Shown: piece by piece, positions 5,529 to 12,278 of the stretch | How the letters are laid out: every line of letters begins with the position of its first letter | Numbering within the stretch: position 1 is the stretch's first letter | From: CAZMPJ01 sp964568455 | GTDB taxonomy: Bacteria > Margulisbacteria > WOR-1 > O2-12-FULL-45-9 | Reading direction: 5' to 3' | DNA: 14,024 nucleotides | Assembly (NCBI GenBank): GCA_964568455.1 | Contig: CAZMPJ010000016.1 | Span: 1-14,024 of the forward strand | Program-made: the position numbers and the translations under genes | Notes under the pieces: generated by a model | Seen by the model: only the letters and a program-made list of their open reading frames with translations | Databases searched by the model: none | What the model was told of the DNA's origin: nothing

Positions 5529-6800
5529 TTAAGCCTCGATATCTATCCTTTTTAATAATTCTTCTAATCTAGGAAGCAAGGGAATTAAATAGGGCCGAAT
5601 ATTACACATGGCTGGGTCAACTTTTACCTGGTAACCGGTTAATAAATAGCTTTTGTCTCCTAATTTTTGCTGCAGCGAGCCAAACTCTTTGGCAATCATG
5701 CGCCTACCTTGGTTGCCGTAATTCTTATCGTCAAAAATAAAAATCACATAAACCTTTTTATCTTTCACAATCATGGTTACCACTATTTTGCCCAAGCTTT
5801 CGGTTTCCATAGACATAATCACTTGAGTATTATCAGGATCAATAACCGGCTTTTCTGAAGCACCGTCTCTTTTTACTACAATCTCAAAATCTTTAGGCGG
5901 ATTAGTCATAGTATTAGGAATTTGCTGATAATGATAATTAACTTCTGCTCTGCCTTGCTGCGAGAGTAAACCTTGGGCAAGCAAACTTTGCATAACCGCA
6001 TCTAATTTACCTTGAAACTCTGTCATCGAAGCAGCAACTTGTTGTGAAACTTCCTTGCCTTGCAACCCTTGAATCAAAGCTTTCAAGGCCCTGACATCAT
6101 TTAACAGATTTTGCTGTGAAACCCTTTTTCCTTTTCCAGAACTTTCAGAAATATTTTTAAAGGTCTCATCCACCTGGGAAAGCAACGCACCTAGCTGAGC
6201 TACCAGGTTCGCGTCTAACATTCCTCGACTCATACCTAAAGCTGAAATTAAATTTCCGAGTGAACTTTGTAAAGCCATAAGCTGTGAAGCCATTTTAGGG
6301 TTATCGGCAAAATACTGACCTAAAACTTTTGCTGCTTGGGGAGAATCAACTCCCTTCATTAATAATAAGACCGCTGCTTCTTGAGTAGCTTGAGATTTAG
6401 TTGAGCCCTGAAGCATATTGGCCAACTTAACAAAGTTAGCTCTTGAAAGCTCTACCCCGTTTTTAAGCATTAAAGAAGCTAGTTTAGTGTTTGCGTCATT
6501 AGGAGGAATTTGGATATTAACTAAATGGGCACGGATATCTGCCACGGTTAATGGCCGGGCAACATTGGGAGCTGGCTTGGCTGGTGCAGCTGGTGCACCG
6601 GGCTGGGTTGGCGTAGTTGGAGCAACTTGTCCTGGTTTGGTCGGGGCAACTTTTCCACCGGCAACACCAGGATTAATGTTACCTGCGGTTTGAGTTTGTT
6701 GAGCCGAATTAACCGGAGTGTTGCTGCCTTTTCCTGTAGGCCAGATTATTGGTTTTCCTGGATGAACACCGCCACCCTCTGCTGCAAATTCACCAACCAT
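5529..6800 (-). CDS. Probable FliK-like hook-length / export-switch protein
   Basis: This 423-aa protein has the general build of FliK proteins. The N-terminus (1-80) is disordered, Gln/Thr- and then Pro/Ala-rich (PTTPTQPGAPAAPAKPAP). Residues 85-290 are a long helical, Gln/Leu-rich middle. The C-terminal domain (about 325-400) reads MSMETESLGKIVVTMIVKDK, KVYVIFIFDDKN and SLQQKLGDKSYLLTGYQVKV, similar in pattern to the FliK C-terminal hook domain (leucine-Gly-x-V-x-V-x-i ... L-x-x-L). In FliK this domain contacts the FlhB C-domain. The next gene encodes a stand-alone FlhB C-domain, which supports the reading. The start ATG abuts the L25 stop and has AAGGAAATAA before it, a good ribosome site. 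No signal peptide or membrane segment. The Flg_hook resemblance is read by eye and is the weak point. Confidence 0.6.
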   Translation of the reverse strand: MVGEFAAEGGGVHPGKPIIWPTGKGSNTPVNSAQQTQTAGNINPGVAGGKVAPTKPGQVAPTTPTQPGAPAAPAKPAPNVARPLTVADIRAHLVNIQIPPNDANTKLASLMLKNGVELSRANFVKLANMLQGSTKSQATQEAAVLLLMKGVDSPQAAKVLGQYFADNPKMASQLMALQSSLGNLISALGMSRGMLDANLVAQLGALLSQVDETFKNISESSGKGKRVSQQNLLNDVRALKALIQGLQGKEVSQQVAASMTEFQGKLDAVMQSLLAQGLLSQQGRAEVNYHYQQIPNTMTNPPKDFEIVVKRDGASEKPVIDPDNTQVIMSMETESLGKIVVTMIVKDKKVYVIFIFDDKNYGNQGRRMIAKEFGSLQQKLGDKSYLLTGYQVKVDPAMCNIRPYLIPLLPRLEELLKRIDIEA

Positions 6801-7595
6801 TTATTTCCTTTTTTCTTTTTTTGGAGGAGCTTTAGGAGCAGCTTCTGGTTTGCCTTTTTCAGCTGCAGGAACAGCCCCTGGTTTGCCTTTTTCAGCTGGA
6901 GCTTTTTCTTCACCTTTAGCAGGAACAGCTCCTTCTTCACCTTCAACAGGAACAGCTCCTTCTTCACCTTCAGCAGCCAAGACTTCTTCTGGGGTTGGGC
7001 CGGTTGGTTCTTCTTCTTCTTTAGTCGGAGGTTTAACCGAAGCAATCATTTCTTCTAAATTAGATAATATTTTAACTTTGTCAGAAGTTTTTAAGTCAGA
7101 AACATGCAAGGAATGATTAATAGCTAAAGTAGCCACATTAATTTCAAATTTTTCCGGAATATCGGCCGGTAAACATTCTACTTCTATGTCCCTTAAACCA
7201 TGCACCAATACGCCGCCTTCTTCTTTAACCCCAATCGGAGTACCCGTAAGCTCTAGCGAAATATTGGCCTTAATTAGCTCATCCATAATAACATGCATTA
7301 AATCAATATGAAGCACAACATCGGTTAGAGCATCGCGTTGAATGCCATAAGTAATAACCGGAATTTCGTCTTTTTTACCATTACCACTGATCTTTAAAGT
7401 AAAAATAAGGTTTTCGCCCGCATCAGATTGCAAAACTTTTTTCTGAAATTCTTTAGCGTCGATAGAAATTACAGCATTGCCAAATTTGCGGCCATAAACC
7501 ACAGCCGGAATTAAACCAGCCGCACGAATAGTTTTGGCTTTTTTGCCTTTTTCTTGTCTTATCTTTGCTTTAAGTTCTACTTGTTTTTTAGCCAT
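6801..7595 (-). CDS. rplY: 50S ribosomal protein L25, CTC/TL5 family, with long repetitive tail
   Basis: L25 binds 5S rRNA in the large ribosomal subunit. Residues 1-95 are the 5S-binding domain (KIRQEKGKKAKTIRAAGLIP, AVVYGR, then the strand region to TDVVLHIDLMHV). Residues 96-187 are the second, TL5/CTC-type domain (GTPIGVKEEGGVLVHGLRDI, EVECLPADIPEKFEINV, LHVSDL). Residues 188-264 are a low-complexity tail rich in Glu, Pro, Ala and Lys with a 9-residue unit (EGEEGAVPV/A) and an 11-residue unit (EKGKPGAVPAA, EKGKPEAAPKA); short acidic tails are common in CTC proteins, but about 77 residues is long. It lies 32 nt after mrdA without a clear Shine-Dalgarno and abuts the FliK-like gene. rplY commonly neighbours pth; here it separates a cell-shape cluster from flagellar genes. 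Confidence 0.93.
   Translation of the reverse strand: MAKKQVELKAKIRQEKGKKAKTIRAAGLIPAVVYGRKFGNAVISIDAKEFQKKVLQSDAGENLIFTLKISGNGKKDEIPVITYGIQRDALTDVVLHIDLMHVIMDELIKANISLELTGTPIGVKEEGGVLVHGLRDIEVECLPADIPEKFEINVATLAINHSLHVSDLKTSDKVKILSNLEEMIASVKPPTKEEEEPTGPTPEEVLAAEGEEGAVPVEGEEGAVPAKGEEKAPAEKGKPGAVPAAEKGKPEAAPKAPPKKEKRK
6845..6898 (-). repeat. 33-bp-period repeat in the L25 tail
   Basis: A 21-bp identical block occurs at 6845-6865 and 6878-6898 (plus strand, beginning CTGGTTTGCC), giving a 33-bp period equal to 11 codons. It encodes the two EKGKP units of the L25 C-terminal tail. Confidence 0.8.
6920..6972 (-). repeat. 27-bp tandem repeat in the L25 tail
   Basis: A 26-bp identical block beginning CAGGAACAGC occurs at 6920-6945 and 6947-6972, a 27-bp period equal to 9 codons. 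It encodes the two EGEEGAVP units. The near-perfect DNA identity points to recent duplication or slippage, with frame kept. Confidence 0.85.
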
Positions 7596-7616
7596 TTTTT
7601 AACCCGTGAAGAAATA

Positions 7617-7645
7617 ATTTTAACATATCAATCTTGAGTTTGCAA
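7617..7645 (-). promoter_or_regulatory. Possible promoter for rplY
   Basis: On the minus strand, TTGCAA (7645-7640), a 17-bp spacer, and TAAAAT (7622-7617) preceded by TGT form a -35 with 4/6 matches and an extended -10 with 5/6 matches. It spans the end of mrdA and the 32-nt gap. The predicted start lies about 15 nt before the rplY ATG, with no Shine-Dalgarno in between. In an AT-rich genome such a match can arise by chance. Confidence 0.35.
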
Positions 7646-9403
7646 GTTATCCTTAACTACCCGGTAAGGCACTTTATATTTGTTTCTCTGCAATATATAT
7701 TGACCAGTATATTTTTCTGCAGGATATTCTTGTTTTAAACGATTTTCTTTATACCATTTTAATATGTCTCGAGCAACATAAGCCGATGCCCTGTCTCCAT
7801 GTTCACCATGGGCCACAAAAGCAGCAATTACAATCTCCGGATCATCATAAGGAGCATAGCAAATAAACCAGGCATGTGGTTTGCCGGCATTTTCCGCAGT
7901 ACCGGTTTTTCCTGCCGCGGGTATACCAGCCACATTAGCCGCGACCCCGGTGCCACGCTTTACAACTTCACGCAAAGCTTGCTGAATTAATTCAAGATTT
8001 CGACTGGAAATTGGTACTTTTTTGCCCGGTCCCTCATCGGTCTTAATCACATGTGGCCGCACAAATTTTCCTGTGGCAATCCCGCCATAAACCACTGCCA
8101 TTTGCAACGGACTTACTTCTAAAAAGCCCTGGCCAATAGCATAGTTAATTGAATCACCTTCATACCAGGGCTGATTTAAATATTTTTTCTTCCATTTTTT
8201 ATCTGCCACAGTTCCCATTTTATCCTGTGGAAGATCTATTCCAGTTTTAGAACCCAGGCCAAATTTTCTGGCAAACTCTGACATTTTTTCTGGCCCCAGC
8301 CTTCTACCTAGTTCATAAAAAACTACGTCACAGGACCAAACCAAGCCTTCCATAACTGAAACAGGACCATGTCCACCGAGAAGCCAGCATTTGGCAATCC
8401 GCCCATTTAAATTATAATGGCCCCGGCAATTCATAATTTCGTAAGGATCAATCCCTTCGGTTTCAAGCGCTGCAGCCAAACTAATTACTTTAAAAACTGA
8501 TCCAGGTGGATAAATTGCCAAAGCCCGATTCATAAAAGGATATTTTTTATAGCCTAATTTTTTCCATTCTTTTTTATTTACTTCTTTGGCAAAAATACCA
8601 GGGTCGTAATAAGGATGGCTGGCCATGGCTAAAATCTCGCCAGTATGCGGATCCATAACCACCACCGCCCCTTCGTATTTTTCCAAAGCTTTTTCCGCAG
8701 CTTCTTGTAAACCAAGATCAATGGTTAACTTCATATCATTTCCGGCAACTGGTTCTTGCGACTCCAGCACTTTTAAAGGAACTCCATGGACATCCACTTG
8801 AACTTTGCGGCCACCATCAATACCGCGAAGCTGCTGATCGTAAATCTTTTCCACTCCGTCTTTGCCAATTACATTCCCCAAACGATATCCTTGATGCCTT
8901 AGGTTTTTTAGTTCATGAGCTTCAATTTCACCCACGTAACCCAGTAAATGCGCTGCCAAATGACCGTAAGGATAAAAACGAACCGGCCGGCTTCTAACCA
9001 CAATTCCCGGCAGTTGCTTTTCTTCGATACGGATAGCAGTTTCCAAAGGAATTTTGTCTTTAACAATAATCGGTTCATTGGCAGAAATTTTTAATTCAAC
9101 TGTCTCTCCCAACAAACCACCAAGAGATGTTAAAACTTCTTCCTGCTCTCTTTTTTCCATATTCAATAATATATAAGGCAAGATATGCACGGAAAAAACT
9201 GCTTGGTTTTCAACTAAGATTTTTTCATTGCGGTCATAAATCACTCCTCGCGGAGCAGGATCAATTACAGTTTTAGCCGCATTTTCAATTGCCATTTGCG
9301 AAAGTTTTCGGTGTTGGGCAATTTGCAGATAAACCAGCCTCAATGAAAGCAAACTAAATATTAAGACAAAAATTATAATTAATGCTTTATTTTTTCCATC
9401 CAT
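7628..9403 (-). CDS. mrdA: Penicillin-binding protein 2 (elongasome transpeptidase)
   Basis: PBP2 cross-links peptidoglycan during lateral wall growth, with RodA and the MreBCD scaffold. Residues 6-28 form the single membrane anchor. The pedestal domain begins with PAPRGVIYDRNEKILVEN (about 49-66) and includes RFYPYGHLAAHLLGYVGEI (142-160) and GKDGVEKIYDQQLRG. The transpeptidase domain carries all three catalytic motifs: SVFK at 302-305 (nucleophile Ser302), SCD at 357-359, and KTGT at 499-502, with the PBP2-typical CRGHY...CWLLGGHGPVSV segment between the first two. Length 591 aa is usual. The start overlaps the mreD end by 17 nt, indicating translational coupling; a weak GGAA lies 9 nt upstream. 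A rodA gene, often next, is missing and is replaced by rplY. Recognised as PBP2 rather than the division PBP3 by motif context and neighbours. Confidence 0.95.
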   Translation of the reverse strand: MDGKNKALIIIFVLIFSLLSLRLVYLQIAQHRKLSQMAIENAAKTVIDPAPRGVIYDRNEKILVENQAVFSVHILPYILLNMEKREQEEVLTSLGGLLGETVELKISANEPIIVKDKIPLETAIRIEEKQLPGIVVRSRPVRFYPYGHLAAHLLGYVGEIEAHELKNLRHQGYRLGNVIGKDGVEKIYDQQLRGIDGGRKVQVDVHGVPLKVLESQEPVAGNDMKLTIDLGLQEAAEKALEKYEGAVVVMDPHTGEILAMASHPYYDPGIFAKEVNKKEWKKLGYKKYPFMNRALAIYPPGSVFKVISLAAALETEGIDPYEIMNCRGHYNLNGRIAKCWLLGGHGPVSVMEGLVWSCDVVFYELGRRLGPEKMSEFARKFGLGSKTGIDLPQDKMGTVADKKWKKKYLNQPWYEGDSINYAIGQGFLEVSPLQMAVVYGGIATGKFVRPHVIKTDEGPGKKVPISSRNLELIQQALREVVKRGTGVAANVAGIPAAGKTGTAENAGKPHAWFICYAPYDDPEIVIAAFVAHGEHGDRASAYVARDILKWYKENRLKQEYPAEKYTGQYILQRNKYKVPYRVVKDNLQTQD

Positions 9404-9848
9404 GACAAATATTCCATACTATTGGCACTAGAATTAAATTATAAATAGTAGTTAACAAAAGGATCTTAAAAATATAAAAAAACGAAAAAAGCTCTTCGCA
9501 AAAAAGATATAAAACAGTTATTTCAAACAACAAAGCTAAGGGAGTAATAATGGCTACTGATCCTAATATAAAACGAAACTCGTTGCCAACAAAATTATCT
9601 TTAATATTAATGAGTATAGTCGCTACAATAACATACGTAATGGTATAAAGATAAATTCCTTCTGACAAAATGTCCTGCAAAAACCCCAGTGCAGCAGCAA
9701 AATAAATAGGTTTTTGTTTTTCATTTACAATGGAAAACACAATAATTGAAACTAAAATCAAATTGGGAACCGCACCCAAAAAAGTTAGGCGGGGAAGAAC
9801 CACGCTTTGCAAGACAATCGCTATCAAGCTATAAATTATAAGACTCAT
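9387..9848 (-). CDS. mreD: Rod-shape-determining membrane protein MreD
   Basis: A 153-aa, very hydrophobic protein with about five membrane segments (approximate residues 3-20, 28-43, 48-60, 66-85, 95-120 and 125-147, some possibly merged). Features seen in the MreD family are LQSVVLPRLTFLGAVPNLIL near the N-terminus and GFLQDILSEG in the centre (family pattern G-x-xxDxxxxxxxG). MreD sits in the inner membrane and links MreC and PBP2 to the cytoplasmic MreB filament. Sequence conservation in this family is low, so position between mreC and mrdA carries much of the weight. Its ATG follows the mreC stop directly with no gap; its end overlaps mrdA. Confidence 0.9.
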   Translation of the reverse strand: MSLIIYSLIAIVLQSVVLPRLTFLGAVPNLILVSIIVFSIVNEKQKPIYFAAALGFLQDILSEGIYLYTITYVIVATILINIKDNFVGNEFRFILGSVAIITPLALLFEITVLYLFCEELFSFFYIFKILLLTTIYNLILVPIVWNICHGWKK

Positions 9849-10652
9849 TTAAATTACAATAAAAACTTCTTCTAACTTTGAAAAATCAACCGCTGGTTTT
9901 ATTTCAATATGATAAAAAAGATCATGTTCTTTCTTGGTGGCTTTAAAAACCCGGCCAACAGGAATTCCAGAAGGGAAAATAGTGGAAATATGAGAAGTAA
10001 GAATCTCGTCTCCCACTTTAATATCTCCCTCCACTCCCACATACTTCATAATCAATATATCTGGCCGTCCTCCCACCACTACCCCGCTATCCCTATTTCT
10101 AAAATCGGTTGCAGCAATAGAACTATCAGCACTAGTAATTAAAAGCACTTTTGAAGAAAATAAAGATACTTCTATTACCCTACCCACCAAACCCAACTCT
10201 GAAACAATAACCATATCTTTTTTTATGCCCGCCCGGCTGCCCTTATTTATTTGCACTAAAGAAAACCAGGCCGAACTACTGCGGCTTACCACCTGGGCTG
10301 AAACAAGCTTTAAACTGTACGGATTAAAGGTCTTAAACTGCGCGGCTTGTCTTAAGCGCATGTTCTCTTCTTTTAGCTCATTAAAAACCAATTGTTTGGT
10401 TTGCAACTCTTTGTTTTCTTTTTGCAGCAGCGCATTGTCTTTTGATAAATTATTTAATTGACCAATAAAAGACGGGATACCGGTAAAAGTTTTCCAGATA
10501 GCCACTGCTCCAACTTGAAAAGGATAAAGAATAGCAGAAAACAAAGGACGAATATAAAAAGGTGAAGTAGCAGTAAGTACTATGGCCAGGAGAATTATAA
10601 TAACTGCCTGGGCATAAGATCGGCGTTTGCGATAAGACTTGAACCTAATCAC
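9849..10652 (-). CDS. mreC: Rod-shape-determining protein MreC
   Basis: MreC is the periplasmic scaffold of the elongation complex and activates PBP2. The 267-aa protein has a basic N-terminus (RFKSYRKRRSYAQ), one membrane helix (about 15-35), a coiled coil (about 62-104, LNNLSKDNALLQKENKELQT followed by ELKEENMRLR), and the beta-rich domain with LVSAQVVSRSSSAWFSLVQI, NKGSRAGIKKDMVIV, GLVGRVIEV and GRPDILIMKYVG, ending FPSGIPVGRVFKATK. These are standard MreC landmarks in order. The start is GTG (complement of 10650-10652), overlapping the mreB TGA stop in a GTGA arrangement, so translation is probably coupled to mreB. Confidence 0.95.
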   Translation of the reverse strand: MIRFKSYRKRRSYAQAVIIILLAIVLTATSPFYIRPLFSAILYPFQVGAVAIWKTFTGIPSFIGQLNNLSKDNALLQKENKELQTKQLVFNELKEENMRLRQAAQFKTFNPYSLKLVSAQVVSRSSSAWFSLVQINKGSRAGIKKDMVIVSELGLVGRVIEVSLFSSKVLLITSADSSIAATDFRNRDSGVVVGGRPDILIMKYVGVEGDIKVGDEILTSHISTIFPSGIPVGRVFKATKKEHDLFYHIEIKPAVDFSKLEEVFIVI

Positions 10653-11695
10653 TGATTAGAGCGTTTGGGCATGATTAAAACTTTTTTCAAGGTATCGATT
10701 TCTTCTAAAATCTTGCCCGTCCCATATGCCACGCAGGAAATCGGGTCGTCTACCACATAAACAGACATATCGGTTTCCTGAGCCAGATGTTTGTCCAGGC
10801 CTCGCAGCAAAGATCCGCCTCCAGCCATAACAATACCACGGTCCATAATATCCGCAGCTAGTTCGGGAGGAGTTTTTTCCAGTGTCATTCTGACCGCGTC
10901 AACCACAGTTGCCACTGGATCAGAAAGCGCATCCCTTATTTCGGAAGAAGTTAAAGTTAAAAGTTTTGGCAGACCGGTAACTAAATCACGGCCCCTTACT
11001 TCAATGGTTCTTTCTTCTGAAAGAGGATAAGCAGATCCAACATCAATTTTAATTTGTTCGGCAGTTCTTTCACCAATTAATAAATTGTAATTTTTTCGGC
11101 AGTGGGAAACAATGGCTTCGTCCATTTCGTCTCCAGCCACACGGATAGATTTTGAAACTACAATACCGCCTAAAGCTAAAACCGCAACTTCTGTAGTACC
11201 ACCGCCAATGTCAACAATCATGCTACCTTGGGCGTCTGAAACCGGAAGATTTGCTCCGATTGCCGCTGCCATAGGTTCTTCGACTAAGTAAGATTCTCTG
11301 GCCCCTGCATGCATAGCCGCATCAAGTACTGCCCTTTTTTCTACTCCGGTAATTCCAGAAGGAACACCAACTACAATTCTGGGTCTAACAAAAGCAGAGC
11401 GGTTATGCGCTTTCTTAATAAAGTGGCGGATCATCATCTCCGTAATTTCAAAATCAGCAATAACACCATCACGCATTGGGCGAACAGCTACAATGCTGGC
11501 CGGAGTCCTACCTAACATGCTCTTAGCTTCGTTACCAAAAGCCAAGGTTTTATTAGTATCCCTATCAATCGCTACCACGGAAGGTTCACATAAAATGATC
11601 CCCTCACCCCTGGCAAACACCAAAGTTGTAGCAGTACCCAAATCGATTCCTAGATCCCTGGAAAAATGCCCAAACACCATATCATAAACACCCAT
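10649..11695 (-). CDS. mreB: Actin-like cell-shape protein MreB
   Basis: MreB polymerises along the inner membrane and guides lateral wall synthesis. Actin-fold motifs are all visible: phosphate-1 loop DLGTATT at 18-24, phosphate-2 loop DIGGGTT at 162-168, the PMAAAIG connect segment at 141-147, and adenosine motif MAGGGSLLRGLD at 290-301. Length 348 aa equals the usual 345-350. One small departure: the phosphate-1 loop reads DLGTATT where most MreB proteins have DLGTANT. The ATG at 11693-11695 has AAAAGGAG nine bases upstream, the best ribosome site in the cluster. It follows the SPOR gene by 15 nt and overlaps mreC by 4 nt. A later Met6 is an alternative start but has no comparable ribosome site. 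Confidence 0.97.
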   Translation of the reverse strand: MGVYDMVFGHFSRDLGIDLGTATTLVFARGEGIILCEPSVVAIDRDTNKTLAFGNEAKSMLGRTPASIVAVRPMRDGVIADFEITEMMIRHFIKKAHNRSAFVRPRIVVGVPSGITGVEKRAVLDAAMHAGARESYLVEEPMAAAIGANLPVSDAQGSMIVDIGGGTTEVAVLALGGIVVSKSIRVAGDEMDEAIVSHCRKNYNLLIGERTAEQIKIDVGSAYPLSEERTIEVRGRDLVTGLPKLLTLTSSEIRDALSDPVATVVDAVRMTLEKTPPELAADIMDRGIVMAGGGSLLRGLDKHLAQETDMSVYVVDDPISCVAYGTGKILEEIDTLKKVLIMPKRSNQ

Positions 11696-11710
11696 GTTAA
11701 TTATCTCCTT

Positions 11711-12241
11711 TTATTCATAAATTACGATCGCACTAAAGCCTTTGTTCTTTACTGCGTTCATTTGTTTATTAGCCAAAGCTTTTGAAGCATAGGCACCAAC
11801 CTGAACTCGATAACCTTTACTTGTTTTCTTAATAAAAGTAGCAAGGCCGGCTTCCTGCAATTTTTGCGCTAAGCTCCGAGCATTACCCTTATTCGCAAAC
11901 ATACCAGCTTGGACTTTATAATAACTATGCGATTCGCTAGAATAACTTTTGTAAACTTTTTTAACGGTAGCTGGGACCACTTTAACTTCTTTTGCTTCTT
12001 CTTTAATCAACACCTGCAGTGATTCTGGCGGTTCGGGAATTTCTATTTCAATCTTCTTAAGCGGTTCTTTACTAACTGGTCCCATAATTCTTTTGCCTAC
12101 TTGAAAGCTTAAATAAAAACTAGCTGCAATAATTAAAGCAAGAACAATAAAGAGTAAAAGATTTTTAATCAAACCAACAGCAGACGGCTTATGCTCATGA
12201 TTTTCTTCAAGATTGATTTTTGGAATTTCAGGATTATCCAT
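11711..12241 (-). CDS. Membrane-anchored SPOR-domain protein
   Basis: This 176-aa protein has a short cytoplasmic N-terminus, one membrane helix (about 27-48, LLLFIVLALIIAASFYLSF), a charged Pro/Glu/Lys-rich periplasmic linker (55-105), and a C-terminal SPOR domain (106-176). The SPOR domain shows the two repeat halves: SYYKVQAGMFANKGNARSLA, QKLQEAGLATFI, and GYRVQVGAYASKALANKQMN, AVKNKGFSAIVI. SPOR domains bind peptidoglycan stripped of stem peptides, usually at division sites. Placement directly before mreB suggests a wall-synthesis or division role; its specific partner is unknown. It resembles FtsN/DedD/DamX-type proteins in build but cannot be called one of them. The ATG lacks a Shine-Dalgarno at usable distance (AAGG is 1 nt away) and has a promoter just upstream. 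Confidence 0.9.
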   Translation of the reverse strand: MDNPEIPKINLEENHEHKPSAVGLIKNLLLFIVLALIIAASFYLSFQVGKRIMGPVSKEPLKKIEIEIPEPPESLQVLIKEEAKEVKVVPATVKKVYKSYSSESHSYYKVQAGMFANKGNARSLAQKLQEAGLATFIKKTSKGYRVQVGAYASKALANKQMNAVKNKGFSAIVIYE

Positions 12242-12249
12242 GCCTTGTT

Positions 12250-12278
12250 ATTCTACTATGGAGGCTATTAAGCGTCAA
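12250..12278 (-). promoter_or_regulatory. Likely sigma70-type promoter for the SPOR-mreBCD-mrdA genes
   Basis: On the minus strand, TTGACG (12278-12273, 5/6 matches) and TAGAAT (12255-12250, 5/6 matches) are separated by exactly 17 bp. The -35 box lies inside the last codons of folC. Eight bases (AACAAGGC) separate the -10 from the SPOR-gene ATG, so the transcript would start 1-3 nt before, or at, the start codon. Confidence 0.6.

Noticed and set aside
6627..7058. Long open frames on both strands over the L25 tail, including a plus-strand Phe/Ser-rich frame (6627-7058) and a second minus-strand Lys/Leu-rich frame (6746-7045).
   Set aside because: They arise from the repetitive, stop-poor DNA of the L25 tail and the Pro/Ala region of the FliK-like gene. 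The products are low-complexity, have no ribosome site, and the overlapping L25 reading has clear family motifs.
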